Source: Methanolobus tindarius DSM 2278
GTDB lineage: Archaea; Halobacteriota; Methanosarcinia; Methanosarcinales; Methanosarcinaceae
NCBI RefSeq assembly: GCF_000504205.1
Contig: NZ_AZAJ01000001.1
Location: 1,028,879 to 1,092,878, forward strand
Direction of reading: 5' to 3'
DNA: 64,000 nucleotides
Positions 1 through 9,238 of the stretch are shown here, piece after piece (the stretch's first letter is position 1; each line of letters starts with the position of its first letter). The position numbers and the translations under genes were made by a program. Below the pieces are notes generated by a model that was not told the origin of the DNA, did no database searches, and worked only from the letters and a program-made list of their open reading frames with translations.

Positions 1-26
1 CCCCTGAAATGCGATGGAGGGCAATA

Positions 27-413
27 ATGACAATAACAGAAACATTAGCAAAGAACCGCGGTGATCTTGAGAACAAACTGAGAAACCTGCTGGCAAAACC
101 TGTCTTTATATTAGAGCTGGATGCTTTTGCTCTTCCATGTGGTTGCAAGGGAGCTACAATAAACACAAGAGGGCTTCAAATTGATGACCTTGAAATTTTC
201 GAGGAACACATTAATGAATACCTGAAAAATACTTCAGAGAATCTCGAAGTTGAACCATCATTTCTCTTTGCAAGACTTGTGCCTGGTACGGCAGAAGTAG
301 CATCCCTTAACAGTAGAGTTCTTTGCAACAGATGCTACATGGATTTTGCATGCGGAACCGGCAAACAACCAAGACCAGACATATATATACTTAACTTCTC
401 ACGCAGGGAATAA
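27..413 (+). CDS. small conserved methanogen protein of unknown function
   Basis: A 128-residue soluble protein that I cannot assign a function; it may belong to the methanogen-specific DUF5402 group, but that is recollection, not a search. It has five cysteines, in CGC near residue 38 and in the pairs around residues 98-109 (CNRC, then C six residues on), so metal or cluster binding is possible. The start at 27 is chosen because GGAGG at 16-20 sits six bases before it; an in-frame ATG at 9 overlaps that ribosome binding site. It lies upstream of the mtr operon in the same direction but is separated by 250 bases, a T-rich stretch and its own hairpin, so it is probably a separate transcript. 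Confidence 0.75.
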   Translation: MTITETLAKNRGDLENKLRNLLAKPVFILELDAFALPCGCKGATINTRGLQIDDLEIFEEHINEYLKNTSENLEVEPSFLFARLVPGTAEVASLNSRVLCNRCYMDFACGTGKQPRPDIYILNFSRRE

Positions 414-481
414 AATCCTGCTTTTCAGTATTTTTTGAAATATATATTTCTACCGTTGGTTGCTATCGTTATTTTTTGAGC

Positions 482-511
482 AGCCAAAATAGAAAGACCC
501 GTATTTTGGCT
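482..511. other. perfect 10-bp inverted repeat upstream of the mtr promoter
   Basis: AGCCAAAATA (482-491) and TATTTTGGCT (502-511) are exact reverse complements around a 10-base loop. The element lies about 70 bases after the previous stop codon and 25 bases before the likely mtr TATA box. It may be the end of the upstream transcript or a palindromic operator for the mtr promoter. No T-run follows it directly, which argues against a simple terminator. Confidence 0.5.
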
Positions 512-520
512 TGTTCCATT

Positions 521-549
521 CGAAAGGTTTAAGAAGTATTTAATATAAT
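521..549 (+). promoter_or_regulatory. probable BRE/TATA promoter of the mtr operon
   Basis: A purine-rich BRE-like stretch (CGAAAGG, 521-527) precedes TATTTAATATAAT at 537-549. This would place the transcription start near 570 and give a leader of about 100 bases before mtrE. Inference from motif and spacing only. Confidence 0.45.
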
Positions 550-590
550 GCAAACCACCTGACGTTAGTCTACGCCATATTAGTTATGAT

Positions 591-615
591 AAAATATTCG
601 AAGTTAGAATATTTT
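591..615 (+). promoter_or_regulatory. hairpin in the mtr leader
   Basis: AAAATATTC (591-599) and GAATATTTT (607-615) form a perfect 9-bp stem with a seven-base loop. It falls inside the predicted mtrE leader, about 40 bases before the strong AGGAGG ribosome binding site (656-661). It could affect mRNA stability or translation of the operon, but it is AT-rich and only weakly stable. Confidence 0.4.
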
Positions 616-669
616 TATTTTGGCACGATTTACGCTTAATTTATACAATACAAAAAGGAGGAAATGTGA

Positions 670-1584
670 ATGGAACCGCTCACAGGTATGGGCGTACTGG
701 CACTTATGGGAGCCGCTGCAACTATTGCAGGAGCCTCTGAAGACCTTGAATCAGATGTTGGGTCACAGAGTAACCCAAACTCCCAGGTACAGTTAGCCCC
801 TCAGATGATGTATCCACACAGGATACACAGTAAAGCTGTTTCTGGTGAACCACCATCAAATGCACTTATATGCGCTGTTGGTGGAACAACCGCATCCGTA
901 CTGATCAGCACTGGTGCATCTGCTGCCCTAGCACTTGTTATTGGAGCAATTGTGGCTGCAGCAATACACGGCACTTATTCAACTACTGCTTACATGGGCA
1001 GATCAGCAAGTCAGAAACGTTTCAAACAACCAGTTTATCTTGATGTGATTAGAAGTCACTTGCCAGTTATCATGGGATATGCATTCATCACTACATTCTG
1101 TATATTAGTGGTATCTTATCTTATGGCAACCGTTCTGGCACACCCATTCCCACTGCCACTTCTGGCATTCATTTGGGGAATTACAGTTGGTGCAATTGGA
1201 TCATCAACAGGTGATGTACACTACGGTGCAGAAAGACAATTCCAGAATGTCGAATATGGATCAGGCCTTAACGCTGCAAACTCCGGTAACATCGTGAGAA
1301 AAGCAGAATCCGGTCTTAGAAATGGTATCGACAATTCATGGTTCTGTGCAAAATTCGGTGGACCTGTTACAGGTCTTGCTTTTGGTATGACCGTATTCCT
1401 CAGTGGTTGGGTCACAGCAGTCTTTGATCCAAGCAGAGGAGATGCAATTGGCTGGGTTTCAGTCCTTGCAGGTGTAATTATTGTACTTATTCTTATATTG
1501 TGGAACAGAAACATGGAAGTTGCTGCCCGCGCTGCATATGGAACATACAAAGAAGATGAAGCAGAAGCAGAGGTGGCTGCATGA
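670..1584 (+). CDS. mtrE: tetrahydromethanopterin S-methyltransferase subunit E
   Basis: MtrE is an integral membrane subunit of the Na+-translocating methyl-H4SPT:coenzyme M methyltransferase, the energy-conserving step of methanogenesis; with MtrC and MtrD it forms the membrane part thought to catalyse transfer to CoM and ion movement. The 304-residue protein has about six hydrophobic segments (near residues 75-100, 135-160, 160-180, 230-250 and 255-280) and a charged, acidic C-terminus. It is first in the operon in the canonical order E-D-C-B-A-F-G-H. AGGAGG at 656-661 lies eight bases before the ATG. Its stop overlaps the mtrD start by four bases (ATGA), implying translational coupling. 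Confidence 0.97.
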   Translation: MEPLTGMGVLALMGAAATIAGASEDLESDVGSQSNPNSQVQLAPQMMYPHRIHSKAVSGEPPSNALICAVGGTTASVLISTGASAALALVIGAIVAAAIHGTYSTTAYMGRSASQKRFKQPVYLDVIRSHLPVIMGYAFITTFCILVVSYLMATVLAHPFPLPLLAFIWGITVGAIGSSTGDVHYGAERQFQNVEYGSGLNAANSGNIVRKAESGLRNGIDNSWFCAKFGGPVTGLAFGMTVFLSGWVTAVFDPSRGDAIGWVSVLAGVIIVLILILWNRNMEVAARAAYGTYKEDEAEAEVAA

Positions 1585-2300
1585 TTGATGTTGCAGGAAT
1601 TTTAATGGCAAACATCACCTACGTAATTTTAATTACATTAGGTGGAGCACTTATTTCATGGAGTGTTCACTTCGTACCAGTAGGTGGTGCTCCAGCAGCT
1701 ATGGCACAGGCAACAGGTATCGGTACAGGTACCGTACAGCTCGCAGCTGGTGCAGGTCTTACAGGTCTTGTTACAGCTGGTGCAATGATGCAAGTATCAA
1801 ACAGCCCGGCACTTGTAATTGCATCCGGTGCAGTCGGTGCAATGATCATGATATCAGCAACAATGATCGTAGGAACATGGGTTTACGTATATGGTGTCGG
1901 ATGTCCTCCAGCATCAGCAAAAGTAAAGTACGACCCAATTACAAAGGACAGGCAGGATCTTTATGTCTCACAGGGAACTGAAGGTCATGGACTTCCAACA
2001 GTATCATTCGTAAGTGGTGTAATCGGTGGTGCCCTTGGTGGTGTCGGTGGTTCAGTTGTATACTACGCACTTATGAGCGTTCAGAACGGACTCCCACTCG
2101 CAGACCTTGTAGGTATGGCCAGTGTTTTCGCAGTAGGTATCTTCTTTGTGAACGCAGTAATTCCATCCTATAACATTGGAGGAACTATCGAAGGTTTCCA
2201 CGACCCTAAGTTCAAGAGATTCCCAAAGGCAGTTCTTGCATCCCTTATAGCAACATTCTTCTGTGCACTTATCAGTGTACTTGCAATAGGAGGTCTGTAA
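1581..2300 (+). CDS. mtrD: tetrahydromethanopterin S-methyltransferase subunit D
   Basis: MtrD is a membrane subunit of the Mtr complex. The 239-residue protein is strongly hydrophobic, with about six membrane segments and glycine/alanine-rich runs around residues 35-80 and 145-165, as is usual for this subunit. The gene overlaps mtrE by four bases and mtrC begins at the base after its stop codon, so the three membrane subunits are translated as a tightly coupled block. Length and position match the family. Confidence 0.97.
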   Translation: MIDVAGILMANITYVILITLGGALISWSVHFVPVGGAPAAMAQATGIGTGTVQLAAGAGLTGLVTAGAMMQVSNSPALVIASGAVGAMIMISATMIVGTWVYVYGVGCPPASAKVKYDPITKDRQDLYVSQGTEGHGLPTVSFVSGVIGGALGGVGGSVVYYALMSVQNGLPLADLVGMASVFAVGIFFVNAVIPSYNIGGTIEGFHDPKFKRFPKAVLASLIATFFCALISVLAIGGL

Positions 2301-3110
2301 ATGTCAGCAGGTGGAAGTGGAGCAGCCGCAGAGGCAATTCCACAGAATAATATTATCGCCTTTGGAGTATTAGGCGGACTTATAGGAATATACGGAGCAT
2401 ACTTCCTTGTAGGTATGGTCGGTCAGTATATGTCATTCATCGGTGCCCTTGGCGCAATATGCGGTATGATATGGGGCGCAGCAGCAGTTAGAAGAGTAGC
2501 AAGTTACGGACTTGGTACTGGTGTACCTTCAATCGGTATGCTGGCTCTTGGTATGGGAGTACTTGCATCAACATTCGGCCTTGCAGTAGGCGGTGTTGCA
2601 GGACCAGCAATCGCATTGGTTGTAGCAGCAATCATCGGCCTTATGATCGGTTTACTCGCAAACAAGGTACTTAGCATGGGAATTCCTATCATGGAAACTT
2701 CTATGACAGAAATTGCAACAGCAGGTACAATCACCATTATCGGACTTGCAATCGCAATGACAGGAACTTTTGATTTCCCTATTGTACTCAGTCAGGTAAT
2801 CAGTACCGGATACATTGCAGTAATATTCATTGCAGGTGGTCTGGCAATTCTTCACCCATTCAACGCATGTCTTGGTCCGGATGAGACACAGGACAGGACA
2901 CTCATTGTAGCATTGGAAAAGGGTGCAATTGCAATGATCGTTGCAGGAATTGTAGCAACAATCAATGAGGGTGCATCAGGTGCACTTACAATTCTTATTG
3001 GACTTGCATTATGGTACATAGGTTTCAGTGGATATTATGACCGTGTAAAGAGAGACGCATACGCTGTTGTCGGAACAGGTCTGTTGCCTTCTAAGGAGGA
3101 ATTGGAATGA
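2301..3110 (+). CDS. mtrC: tetrahydromethanopterin S-methyltransferase subunit C
   Basis: MtrC is the third large membrane subunit of the Mtr complex and with MtrD/MtrE makes the ion-translocating core. The 269-residue product has about eight hydrophobic stretches and a short charged end (residues 245-269). The gene begins immediately after the mtrD stop codon. Its 3' end carries GGAGG just before the start of mtrB, which overlaps it by four bases, so the same sequence serves as the mtrB ribosome binding site. Confidence 0.97.
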   Translation: MSAGGSGAAAEAIPQNNIIAFGVLGGLIGIYGAYFLVGMVGQYMSFIGALGAICGMIWGAAAVRRVASYGLGTGVPSIGMLALGMGVLASTFGLAVGGVAGPAIALVVAAIIGLMIGLLANKVLSMGIPIMETSMTEIATAGTITIIGLAIAMTGTFDFPIVLSQVISTGYIAVIFIAGGLAILHPFNACLGPDETQDRTLIVALEKGAIAMIVAGIVATINEGASGALTILIGLALWYIGFSGYYDRVKRDAYAVVGTGLLPSKEELE

Positions 3111-3421
3111 GTATGGTACACGCAGCCCCTGAGGCACATCTTGTACTGGACCCTCTAACCTCACTTCTTGCAGAAGAAAGAGAAGACATAATCCAGTATT
3201 CAATGGATCCTATAATGGAACAGCTCGACGAACTTGACAAAATAGCAGATGACCTTATCAACTCACTGTCACCAAGCAAACCACTCCTTAACACATTCGA
3301 AGGACGTGAGCACACCTCATACAGTGCTGGTTTCTATGGTAACACATTCTACGGTGTAGTAGTAGGTCTTGCTGTTGCAGGACTTATGCTCCTGGTCATG
3401 AGCGCATTAGGAGTGATGTGA
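3107..3421 (+). CDS. mtrB: tetrahydromethanopterin S-methyltransferase subunit B
   Basis: MtrB is a small subunit of the Mtr complex: a soluble, acidic N-terminal part (residues 1-75) and one C-terminal membrane helix (about 80-103). At 104 residues it has the family length. The start overlaps the end of mtrC by four bases (ATGA) and GGAGG lies within mtrC at suitable spacing. mtrA begins one base after its stop. Confidence 0.96.
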   Translation: MSMVHAAPEAHLVLDPLTSLLAEEREDIIQYSMDPIMEQLDELDKIADDLINSLSPSKPLLNTFEGREHTSYSAGFYGNTFYGVVVGLAVAGLMLLVMSALGVM

Positions 3422-3422
3422 A

Positions 3423-4151
3423 ATGGCAGATAAAAGAGAACCAGCAGTCGGATGGCCAATCCTTAAAGGAGAATACGATGTTGGCGATGTCAACAACTGT
3501 GTTGCAGTCGTAACATGTGGTTCACACCTTGCAGCAGGCCCACAACTGGATGCAGGCGCATGTCTGACAGGTCCATGTAAGACCGAAAACCTTGGTCTTG
3601 AAAAAGTGGTTGCTCACGTAATATCAAACCCTAATATCAGATTCCTCCTTGTTACAGGTTCTGAAGTAAAGGGTCACATTACAGGTGAAGCAATTATCAA
3701 AATCCACGAGAATGGTGTCAAAGACAACAGGATCGTTGGTGCAACAGGTGCTATTCCTTATGTAGAAAACCTTTCAGAAGAGGCAATTGCAAGATTCCAG
3801 GAACAGATCGAATGTATCGATTTGATCGGTACAGAAGACATGGGTGCAATTACCGGAAAGATTAAGGAATTGGCAGGAAAGGACCCTGGAGCTTTCGACG
3901 CTGACCCAATGGTACTTGAGGTTGGAGAAGGAGGCGACGGCGATGCTGAGGAAGCTGGCGGACTTAAGCCAATGGCAGCTGAACTTGCAACCGTCAGAAG
4001 CAGGATACTGAGCATCAACAAGGAAATGATGGCAATCGGTAACCTCAACAAATTCCACTCCGGTGTTCACGCAGGAAAGGTAGAAGGTATAATGATCGGT
4101 CTGGCAATCACATTGTCACTTCTGGGAATGCTATTGTTCGGAGGTCAGTAA
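3423..4151 (+). CDS. mtrA: tetrahydromethanopterin S-methyltransferase subunit A (corrinoid protein)
   Basis: MtrA carries the cobamide (factor III) that accepts the methyl group from methyl-H4SPT and hands it to coenzyme M. The 242-residue protein has the conserved corrinoid domain (about 1-170), including the segment [14 protein letters not shown]; its histidine, residue 85, matches the known axial cobalt ligand. A low-complexity acidic Gly/Asp/Glu linker (about 165-180) leads to a single C-terminal membrane helix (about 220-240). This is the full two-part MtrA with an anchor, not the soluble paralogue found in some methanogens. Confidence 0.98.
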   Translation: MADKREPAVGWPILKGEYDVGDVNNCVAVVTCGSHLAAGPQLDAGACLTGPCKTENLGLEKVVAHVISNPNIRFLLVTGSEVKGHITGEAIIKIHENGVKDNRIVGATGAIPYVENLSEEAIARFQEQIECIDLIGTEDMGAITGKIKELAGKDPGAFDADPMVLEVGEGGDGDAEEAGGLKPMAAELATVRSRILSINKEMMAIGNLNKFHSGVHAGKVEGIMIGLAITLSLLGMLLFGGQ

Positions 4152-4152
4152 T

Positions 4153-4380
4153 ATGGCAGAAGAAGAATATGGTAAAGGCGTACCAATGGTGATTACCCCT
4201 CAGATGGGACCCATTGAAGCTGTAGTCGAGGATATCCGTTACAGAGCCCAGCTCATTGCAAGAAACCAGAAACTTGACTCTGGTGTTTCCGCAACAGGCG
4301 TAGCTGGATTCGTTGCAGGATTCATATTTGCAATCGTAATGGTAGTTATCATCCCTATGTTCGCTTGGAAGGTGATGTAA
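4153..4380 (+). CDS. mtrF: tetrahydromethanopterin S-methyltransferase subunit F
   Basis: MtrF is a small subunit resembling the C-terminal region of MtrA: a short soluble N-terminus (residues 1-45) and one membrane helix (about 47-70). It is 75 residues long, usual for the family. It begins one base after the mtrA stop, and mtrG follows with the same spacing, so it is plainly part of the operon. Confidence 0.95.
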   Translation: MAEEEYGKGVPMVITPQMGPIEAVVEDIRYRAQLIARNQKLDSGVSATGVAGFVAGFIFAIVMVVIIPMFAWKVM

Positions 4381-4381
4381 A

Positions 4382-4618
4382 ATGACCGAAGATAGAAGCG
4401 ATAGGGTACCAAGTGTGGTCACAGACCCGGAAGACTTCCAGGCTGTACTTGATAAACTCAACAAGATTGATGAGAAGGTCGAGTTCGTAAACAGTGAAGT
4501 TGCACAGCGTATTGGAAAGAAAGTTGGAAGAGACATAGGAATACTATACGGAGCTGTTGCTGGAATAATCATGTTCCTGCTTTACGTACTGTTCCTTGCA
4601 CCTATGCTCGGTATTTAA
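4382..4618 (+). CDS. mtrG: tetrahydromethanopterin S-methyltransferase subunit G
   Basis: MtrG is a 78-residue subunit with a charged, helical N-terminal part (residues 1-50, likely coiled coil) and one C-terminal membrane helix (about 52-75). Together with MtrA, B and F it forms the stalk-like set of single-helix subunits. It starts one base after mtrF; the 17-base gap to mtrH contains AGAGGTTATTC, the mtrH ribosome binding site. Confidence 0.95.
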   Translation: MTEDRSDRVPSVVTDPEDFQAVLDKLNKIDEKVEFVNSEVAQRIGKKVGRDIGILYGAVAGIIMFLLYVLFLAPMLGI

Positions 4619-4635
4619 ATAAAGAGGTTATTCAT

Positions 4636-5592
4636 ATGTTCAAATTTGACAAGAAACAAGAGGTATACGATGTCGGCGGCGTCAAGTTTGGTGGCCAGCC
4701 AGGACAGTATCCTACAGTGCTTATTGGAACGATGTTCTACAACAGGCACAAGATCGTGACTGATGAAGACAAGGGTGTCTTCGATGTAGATGCTGCAAAC
4801 AAACTCTGGCAGGGAATGGTTGACATGGGCGAAGTTACAGGTAACCCTATCGTAAACCAGATCGTCGGAGAAACCCCAGAAGCAATCAAGAAGTACATCG
4901 ACTGGTTCGTAGAGGTAGATGACAAGACACCATTCCTTATCGACTCATCAGCTGGTGACGTTCGTGCAGCAGCAGCAGAGTACGTAACAGAGATCGGTGT
5001 AGCTGACAGAGCTATCTACAACTCCATCAACGCCAGTGTTCACGCTGACGAGATCGAGGCAATCAGAGAAAGTGACATCACTGCATCTATCGTCCTTGCA
5101 TTCAACGCAACAGACCCAAGCGTAAAAGGAAAGCTTGAGATTCTTGAGAACGGTGGAACCGGTCAGGAAAAGGGTATGCTCGAGATTGCAAAGGAATGTG
5201 GAATCACAAAGCCACTTATCGATGTAGCAGCAACCCCACTCGGAGCAGGTTCCGGTGCATCCATGAGAGCAGTTATTGCAATCAAGGGACACCTCGGACT
5301 TCCTGTAGGTGGTGGATACCACAACATGGCTTCCGCATGGGACTGGATGAAGGCATACAAAAAGCAGTTCGAAACCAGAGAAGAGAAGCAGGCAATCTAC
5401 ATGCCAGCTGATATCGGAACAAACCTTGTACCACAGATACTTGGTTCAAACTTCCAGCTCTTTGGTCCTATCGAGAACACTGACAAAGTATTCCCTGCAA
5501 CAGCAATGGTTGACATTATGCTTGCAGAGACCGCAAAGGAACTCGGCCTTGAGATCATGGACGAGAACCACCCAATCAACAAGCTGGTATAA
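4636..5592 (+). CDS. mtrH: tetrahydromethanopterin S-methyltransferase subunit H
   Basis: MtrH is the soluble subunit that transfers the methyl group from N5-methyl-tetrahydrosarcinapterin to the cob(I)amide of MtrA. The 318-residue TIM-barrel protein (pterin-binding methyltransferase fold) begins MFKFDKKQEVYDVGGVKFGG and contains the conserved DSSAGDVR and VAATPLGAGSGASMR stretches. It is the last gene of the operon. Its stop codon lies in the loop of a terminator-like hairpin (5581-5600). Confidence 0.97.
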   Translation: MFKFDKKQEVYDVGGVKFGGQPGQYPTVLIGTMFYNRHKIVTDEDKGVFDVDAANKLWQGMVDMGEVTGNPIVNQIVGETPEAIKKYIDWFVEVDDKTPFLIDSSAGDVRAAAAEYVTEIGVADRAIYNSINASVHADEIEAIRESDITASIVLAFNATDPSVKGKLEILENGGTGQEKGMLEIAKECGITKPLIDVAATPLGAGSGASMRAVIAIKGHLGLPVGGGYHNMASAWDWMKAYKKQFETREEKQAIYMPADIGTNLVPQILGSNFQLFGPIENTDKVFPATAMVDIMLAETAKELGLEIMDENHPINKLV

Positions 5593-5618
5593 ACCAGCTT
5601 TCTTCTTTCTTTTTTCAT
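5581..5618 (+). terminator. terminator of the mtr operon, overlapping the mtrH stop codon
   Basis: AAGCTGGT (5581-5588) and ACCAGCTT (5593-5600) form a perfect 8-bp stem with loop ATAA; a pyrimidine run rich in T (5600-5616) follows. The mtrH stop codon TAA is in the loop, so ribosomes terminating on mtrH would cover the hairpin. Confidence 0.75.
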
Positions 5619-5705
5619 CTAAATAACAAAGTAAAGAGCCGTAGGTATAATAGGAACCCACTCCCCAACCTGCATCGGCCATACAACACTCGGAGTTGTG
5701 TATAT

Positions 5706-5755
5706 CAAATATTCACCTGATAACATATAATATTTGTGAGTATTTCTATATACAT
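5706..5755 (+). promoter_or_regulatory. inverted repeat and TATA-like element upstream of the 5821 gene
   Basis: CAAATATT (5706-5713) and AATATTTG (5729-5736) are exact complements; TTCTATATACA follows near 5743-5753 and could act as a TATA box for the gene at 5821, giving a leader of about 45 bases. Motif-based inference. Confidence 0.3.
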
Positions 5756-5820
5756 AGAACATCACTCCACCATACCCCTATAGCAGAAAATAATTAAAGA
5801 AACAAATACTATCAACAAAC

Positions 5821-6387
5821 ATGACCGAGGTAATGCTTGTATGGGACAATCCTTTGTTATTTGAAAAACTATTCACTGAACATGGAATTAAATGCCAGAG
5901 AATTGTATCTGACTCCATTGGTACACCTTTTATTCCCCCGTGCAAATGTGTTGTAATACCCACAGGATTTGCAAATAAAGCATATACCAGCATACTGCCT
6001 GGCATTGAGAGAAATGCCAAAAGTTTTGAGAAATTTGTAAGAGGAGGAGGAAATCTGGTAATATTCAGTCCGGTTGTTCCAGAATATGATTACAAGTGGC
6101 TGCCAATGGAACTTGAATATAAACAGGAATATCAGGTAACTCATATTTGCAAAGAAACAGAACATGAAGCCCAATGCCTTGTTGAAGACACATGCTCTGA
6201 AGTTGAATTTGATGGTTATTTCTCAAAAACAGATGGAGAAGTTATATTCAGAAGCGATGAAGGTAACCCCCTAATGGTGGTAAAGGAACTGGGAGAAGGT
6301 AAAATAATTGCAACTACAATTCATGAATTTCCTTCAGGAAATTTCCTTAAATGGATAAATGAAACTGCAAAAAAGAGCAAATTGTAA
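5821..6387 (+). CDS. glutamine-amidotransferase-like fold protein, function unknown
   Basis: A 188-residue soluble protein. The order of segments (MLVWDNPLL, then CVVIPTGFAN, then FVRGGGNLVIFSP, then GEGKIIATTIHEFPS) resembles class I glutamine amidotransferase-like or ThuA-like domains, in which a flexible region precedes a glycine-rich turn and a late His-containing segment. I see no clear nucleophilic Cys-Gly elbow, so it is probably a non-catalytic relative. It stands alone between the mtr operon and the convergent lysC-purM operon. Confidence 0.7.
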   Translation: MTEVMLVWDNPLLFEKLFTEHGIKCQRIVSDSIGTPFIPPCKCVVIPTGFANKAYTSILPGIERNAKSFEKFVRGGGNLVIFSPVVPEYDYKWLPMELEYKQEYQVTHICKETEHEAQCLVEDTCSEVEFDGYFSKTDGEVIFRSDEGNPLMVVKELGEGKIIATTIHEFPSGNFLKWINETAKKSKL

Positions 6388-6420
6388 AGTGCAAGTTACA
6401 ATTTAAACTACAATAATAAT

Positions 6421-6699
6421 TTAGTTTTTAAAATCTTTTTCTAGTTGCTCTGCAATATCTTTAGCATCAGAAACCCTGAGAACAAAAATACCGAAACATG
6501 GCTTGATGAACTGGAAAAAAACCTCATCCCCCTTTACACCCACCGGGATATTATCACCCATCAGTGCCACACCACGAAGCCTGTAACCACCAGGTACATG
6601 GTAAACCATATCTGACTTTTCCTGAATAAGTTTCTCTGACTGTGCAGGAGTAACTCCTTTCTGTAGAATCTCAAATGGAATATCATTAATACAGGCCAT
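6421..6699 (-). CDS. conserved hypothetical protein downstream of purM
   Basis: A 92-residue protein of unknown function. It has a basic-acidic N-terminal half, a central glycine-rich stretch (HVPGGYRLRGVALMGDN) and a C-terminal hydrophobic FFQFIKPCFGIFVLRV segment that looks like a beta-hairpin rather than a membrane helix. It lies 15 bases after purM on the same strand, with GGTG upstream of its start, so it is the third gene of the lysC-purM operon. I do not recognise the family. Confidence 0.7.
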   Translation of the reverse strand: MACINDIPFEILQKGVTPAQSEKLIQEKSDMVYHVPGGYRLRGVALMGDNIPVGVKGDEVFFQFIKPCFGIFVLRVSDAKDIAEQLEKDFKN

Positions 6700-6714
6700 G
6701 ATAACACCTACCGA

Positions 6715-7719
6715 TTATTCAACCATTACAAGATTGCCAACTTTAATACCTTTTTCCGTGATACGACCAACAATTTTACCACCTGTCATGCTGGCAGCTT
6801 TCTCTGCCTGATCCTGAGGCAAAATTATGACAAAGCCCATTCCCATGTTGAAGGTTTTATACATCTCAAAGTCATCGACATTACCCTCTTTCTGGAGGAA
6901 CTTGAAAATATCATTTGGTTCAATCGGATCGTAGAAATCAAATCCAAGACTTGTAACCCTTTTAAGCTTTAACAAACCACTGCCGGTTATGTGAGCAAGT
7001 CCGTGAACATCACATTCTTTGATAACATCAAGAACTTCCATATAGATCCTTGTAGGAATAAGAAGCTCATCACCAATGGTGGTGGATTCATCATATGGGA
7101 ACTTGTCATGATAAGAGTATGACGACTGTTCCATGATATTTCTCACAAGAGTGTACCCATTACTGTGAACACTGTCTGCAGGAATACCTACAATAGCATC
7201 TCCCATCTGAACTTTTTCTCCTGTAATGATACTTTCTTTTTTGACCATGCCAAGGCAGGTTCCTGCAAGGTCAAAGCCGTTAATAATATCCGGAAGTGTT
7301 GCAGTCTCGCCGCCAACTATAGACATACGAGAAATCTCTGCACCTTTTCTCAGACCCTCACCGATCTGTGCGGCAAAATCCTCATCATGTTTCTCAAGTG
7401 CAAGATAATCCACAAATGAAATTGGCTCTGCACCTATTGCAAGAAGGTCATTTACATTCATTGCAATGCAGTCAATTCCAACTGTATTCCAGCGTTTCAT
7501 CTCATTTGCAATCAGAACCTTTGAACCAACACCATCGGTAGCAAGTGCAAGGGCATATTCTCCAAAGTCGATAAGTCCTGCATAATGACCTATACCGGTC
7601 AAAGGTGCACCCAGACCCTCACGCATATAGTCCATACTCTTTGTGAGTGCCTTTATGGTCACTTCTTCCTTTTCGATGTCTACCCCAGATTCTGCATACG
7701 TAAGGTGTTTATCTTTCAT
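6715..7719 (-). CDS. purM: phosphoribosylformylglycinamidine cyclo-ligase (AIR synthetase)
   Basis: PurM closes the imidazole ring of FGAM with ATP to give 5-aminoimidazole ribonucleotide in purine synthesis. The protein has the N-terminal LTYAESGVDIEKE motif (about residue 5), GVGSKVLIA near 65, GGETATLPD near 133, and HITGSGLLKLKR in the C-terminal half, all typical of AIR synthetases. The start at 7719 gives 334 residues: its ATG overlaps the lysC stop (ATGA), and AGGGGAT lies just upstream inside lysC. A longer in-frame start at 7734 would remove that coupling and is less likely. Confidence 0.93.
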   Translation of the reverse strand: MKDKHLTYAESGVDIEKEEVTIKALTKSMDYMREGLGAPLTGIGHYAGLIDFGEYALALATDGVGSKVLIANEMKRWNTVGIDCIAMNVNDLLAIGAEPISFVDYLALEKHDEDFAAQIGEGLRKGAEISRMSIVGGETATLPDIINGFDLAGTCLGMVKKESIITGEKVQMGDAIVGIPADSVHSNGYTLVRNIMEQSSYSYHDKFPYDESTTIGDELLIPTRIYMEVLDVIKECDVHGLAHITGSGLLKLKRVTSLGFDFYDPIEPNDIFKFLQKEGNVDDFEMYKTFNMGMGFVIILPQDQAEKAASMTGGKIVGRITEKGIKVGNLVMVE

Positions 7720-9128
7720 TGAGATCCCCTGCATTGTTTATCAAGTTCAAATTCGCCGTGTAAGGTCTTAACAGCTTCCAATGCCTGCCCGGAACTTACC
7801 ACAAAAGAAATATTGTGCTGTGATGAACCCTGACTGATCATAATAATATTAATTCCGGCTTTTCCAAGTGAATTGAATACTTTCCCTGCAACTCCCGGAA
7901 TGCCATCCATGCCTGCACCGACAACAGCTACAACACATACTTCGCGGTCATAGGCAACATCACCCACAACATTTGTTGTGAATTCTGATCTGACCGCTCC
8001 AACTGCTGCTTCAAGATGATCTTCGTTGACCACCAGTGACATGTTCGCTTCTGATGAGCCCTGACTGATCATGATAATATTAACTCCGGCATTTGCAAGT
8101 GCAGAAAATACCCTTGCAGCCGTTCCTATGGTGCCAACCATGCCTGCACCACTTATATTGATAAGAGCAACTTTGTTAATGAGTGTAACAGCTTTAACTA
8201 CATCTTCTCTGCACTGCTGTTCGGCAACAATAAGAGTTCCCGGGAAATCCGGCTCAAATGTGTTCTTCACACGTACCGGAATTCTATGCCTGATTGCAGG
8301 CTCAATTGTCCGTGGATGAAGCACTTTTGCTCCGAAATATGAAAGCTCCATTGCTTCAATATAAGAGATCTGTGGAATCGGACTTGCTTCAGCAACGATC
8401 TTTGGATCGGTTGTCAGAATTCCATGAACTTCTTTCCACAGCCATATTTCATCAGCATCAATTGAAGCACCGATTATAGAAGCAGAGAAGTCGGAGCCGC
8501 CCCTTCCAAGTGTTGTGATTATTTCCTGTTTATCCTGAGCTATAAAGCCTGTCACAACAGGTATGTGATCTGTGAGCAATGGACTCAGTCTTTCATTAAC
8601 TCTGGTATAGCTGTCCTCTAGAGGTTTGGCATCACCATAATTGGAATCTGTAATTATACCTGCCTCACCACCTGTGAATGCCTTTGATGGAGTACCGAGT
8701 GAACGAATCGAACCGCTTACAATAGGCACTGCGAGACGCTCACCGTATGAAGAAATATAATCAATGGAACGATTGGTGAGTTCACCAAGATAGCAGATTC
8801 CTATCAAAGCCTTTTCAAGCTCATCGACCCTGCTGTCTATTACCTCAACACATTCTGACCTGATATCCTCATCATCAATTGCAACATTTATAGCATCGTA
8901 ATGTTTTTTGCTGAGATCTGCGATGAATTCCTTTACCTGGCTAACTTTACCATTTTTAGATACATCTTTTGCCGTGTTCAGCAAACCATCTGTAACGCCA
9001 CCAAGCGCAGATGTCACTGCCACAAGTTCATTGCCATCCATGTGAAACTGTCTTAACAGTTCTGCAACATGTCGGATCTTTTCGCCGTTTTCCACGGAAG
9101 TCCCGCCGAACTTCATTACGATTCTCAT
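7716..9128 (-). CDS. lysC: aspartate kinase
   Basis: Aspartokinase phosphorylates aspartate, the first step towards Lys, Thr, Met and homoserine-derived compounds. The 470-residue protein starts with the amino-acid-kinase motif KFGGTSV (residues 6-12), has TTLGRGGSDFSA near 217 and ends in two ACT domains (about 320-385 and 400-465) that share the repeated motif INIIMISQGSS, the usual site for lysine or threonine feedback. It is the first gene of an operon with purM and a small unknown gene. The shared operon of an aspartate-family enzyme and a purine enzyme is unusual but short spacing makes it certain. Confidence 0.92.
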   Translation of the reverse strand: MRIVMKFGGTSVENGEKIRHVAELLRQFHMDGNELVAVTSALGGVTDGLLNTAKDVSKNGKVSQVKEFIADLSKKHYDAINVAIDDEDIRSECVEVIDSRVDELEKALIGICYLGELTNRSIDYISSYGERLAVPIVSGSIRSLGTPSKAFTGGEAGIITDSNYGDAKPLEDSYTRVNERLSPLLTDHIPVVTGFIAQDKQEIITTLGRGGSDFSASIIGASIDADEIWLWKEVHGILTTDPKIVAEASPIPQISYIEAMELSYFGAKVLHPRTIEPAIRHRIPVRVKNTFEPDFPGTLIVAEQQCREDVVKAVTLINKVALINISGAGMVGTIGTAARVFSALANAGVNIIMISQGSSEANMSLVVNEDHLEAAVGAVRSEFTTNVVGDVAYDREVCVVAVVGAGMDGIPGVAGKVFNSLGKAGINIIMISQGSSQHNISFVVSSGQALEAVKTLHGEFELDKQCRGSQ

Positions 9129-9238
9129 TGATACAACCCTTTAGTTTGTCAGCTAATTGCGTCTATAAACAATAAAGAGTAATATAAAGATTATGTGTAA
9201 ACCTATGTTCTAAAAAAAATCAATCGAAGAATATAGGC

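Noticed and set aside
1658-1981. Second plus-strand frame inside mtrD, rich in Arg, Tyr and Ser
   Set aside because: An out-of-frame shadow of mtrD produced by its regular codon use; composition is unlike any protein.
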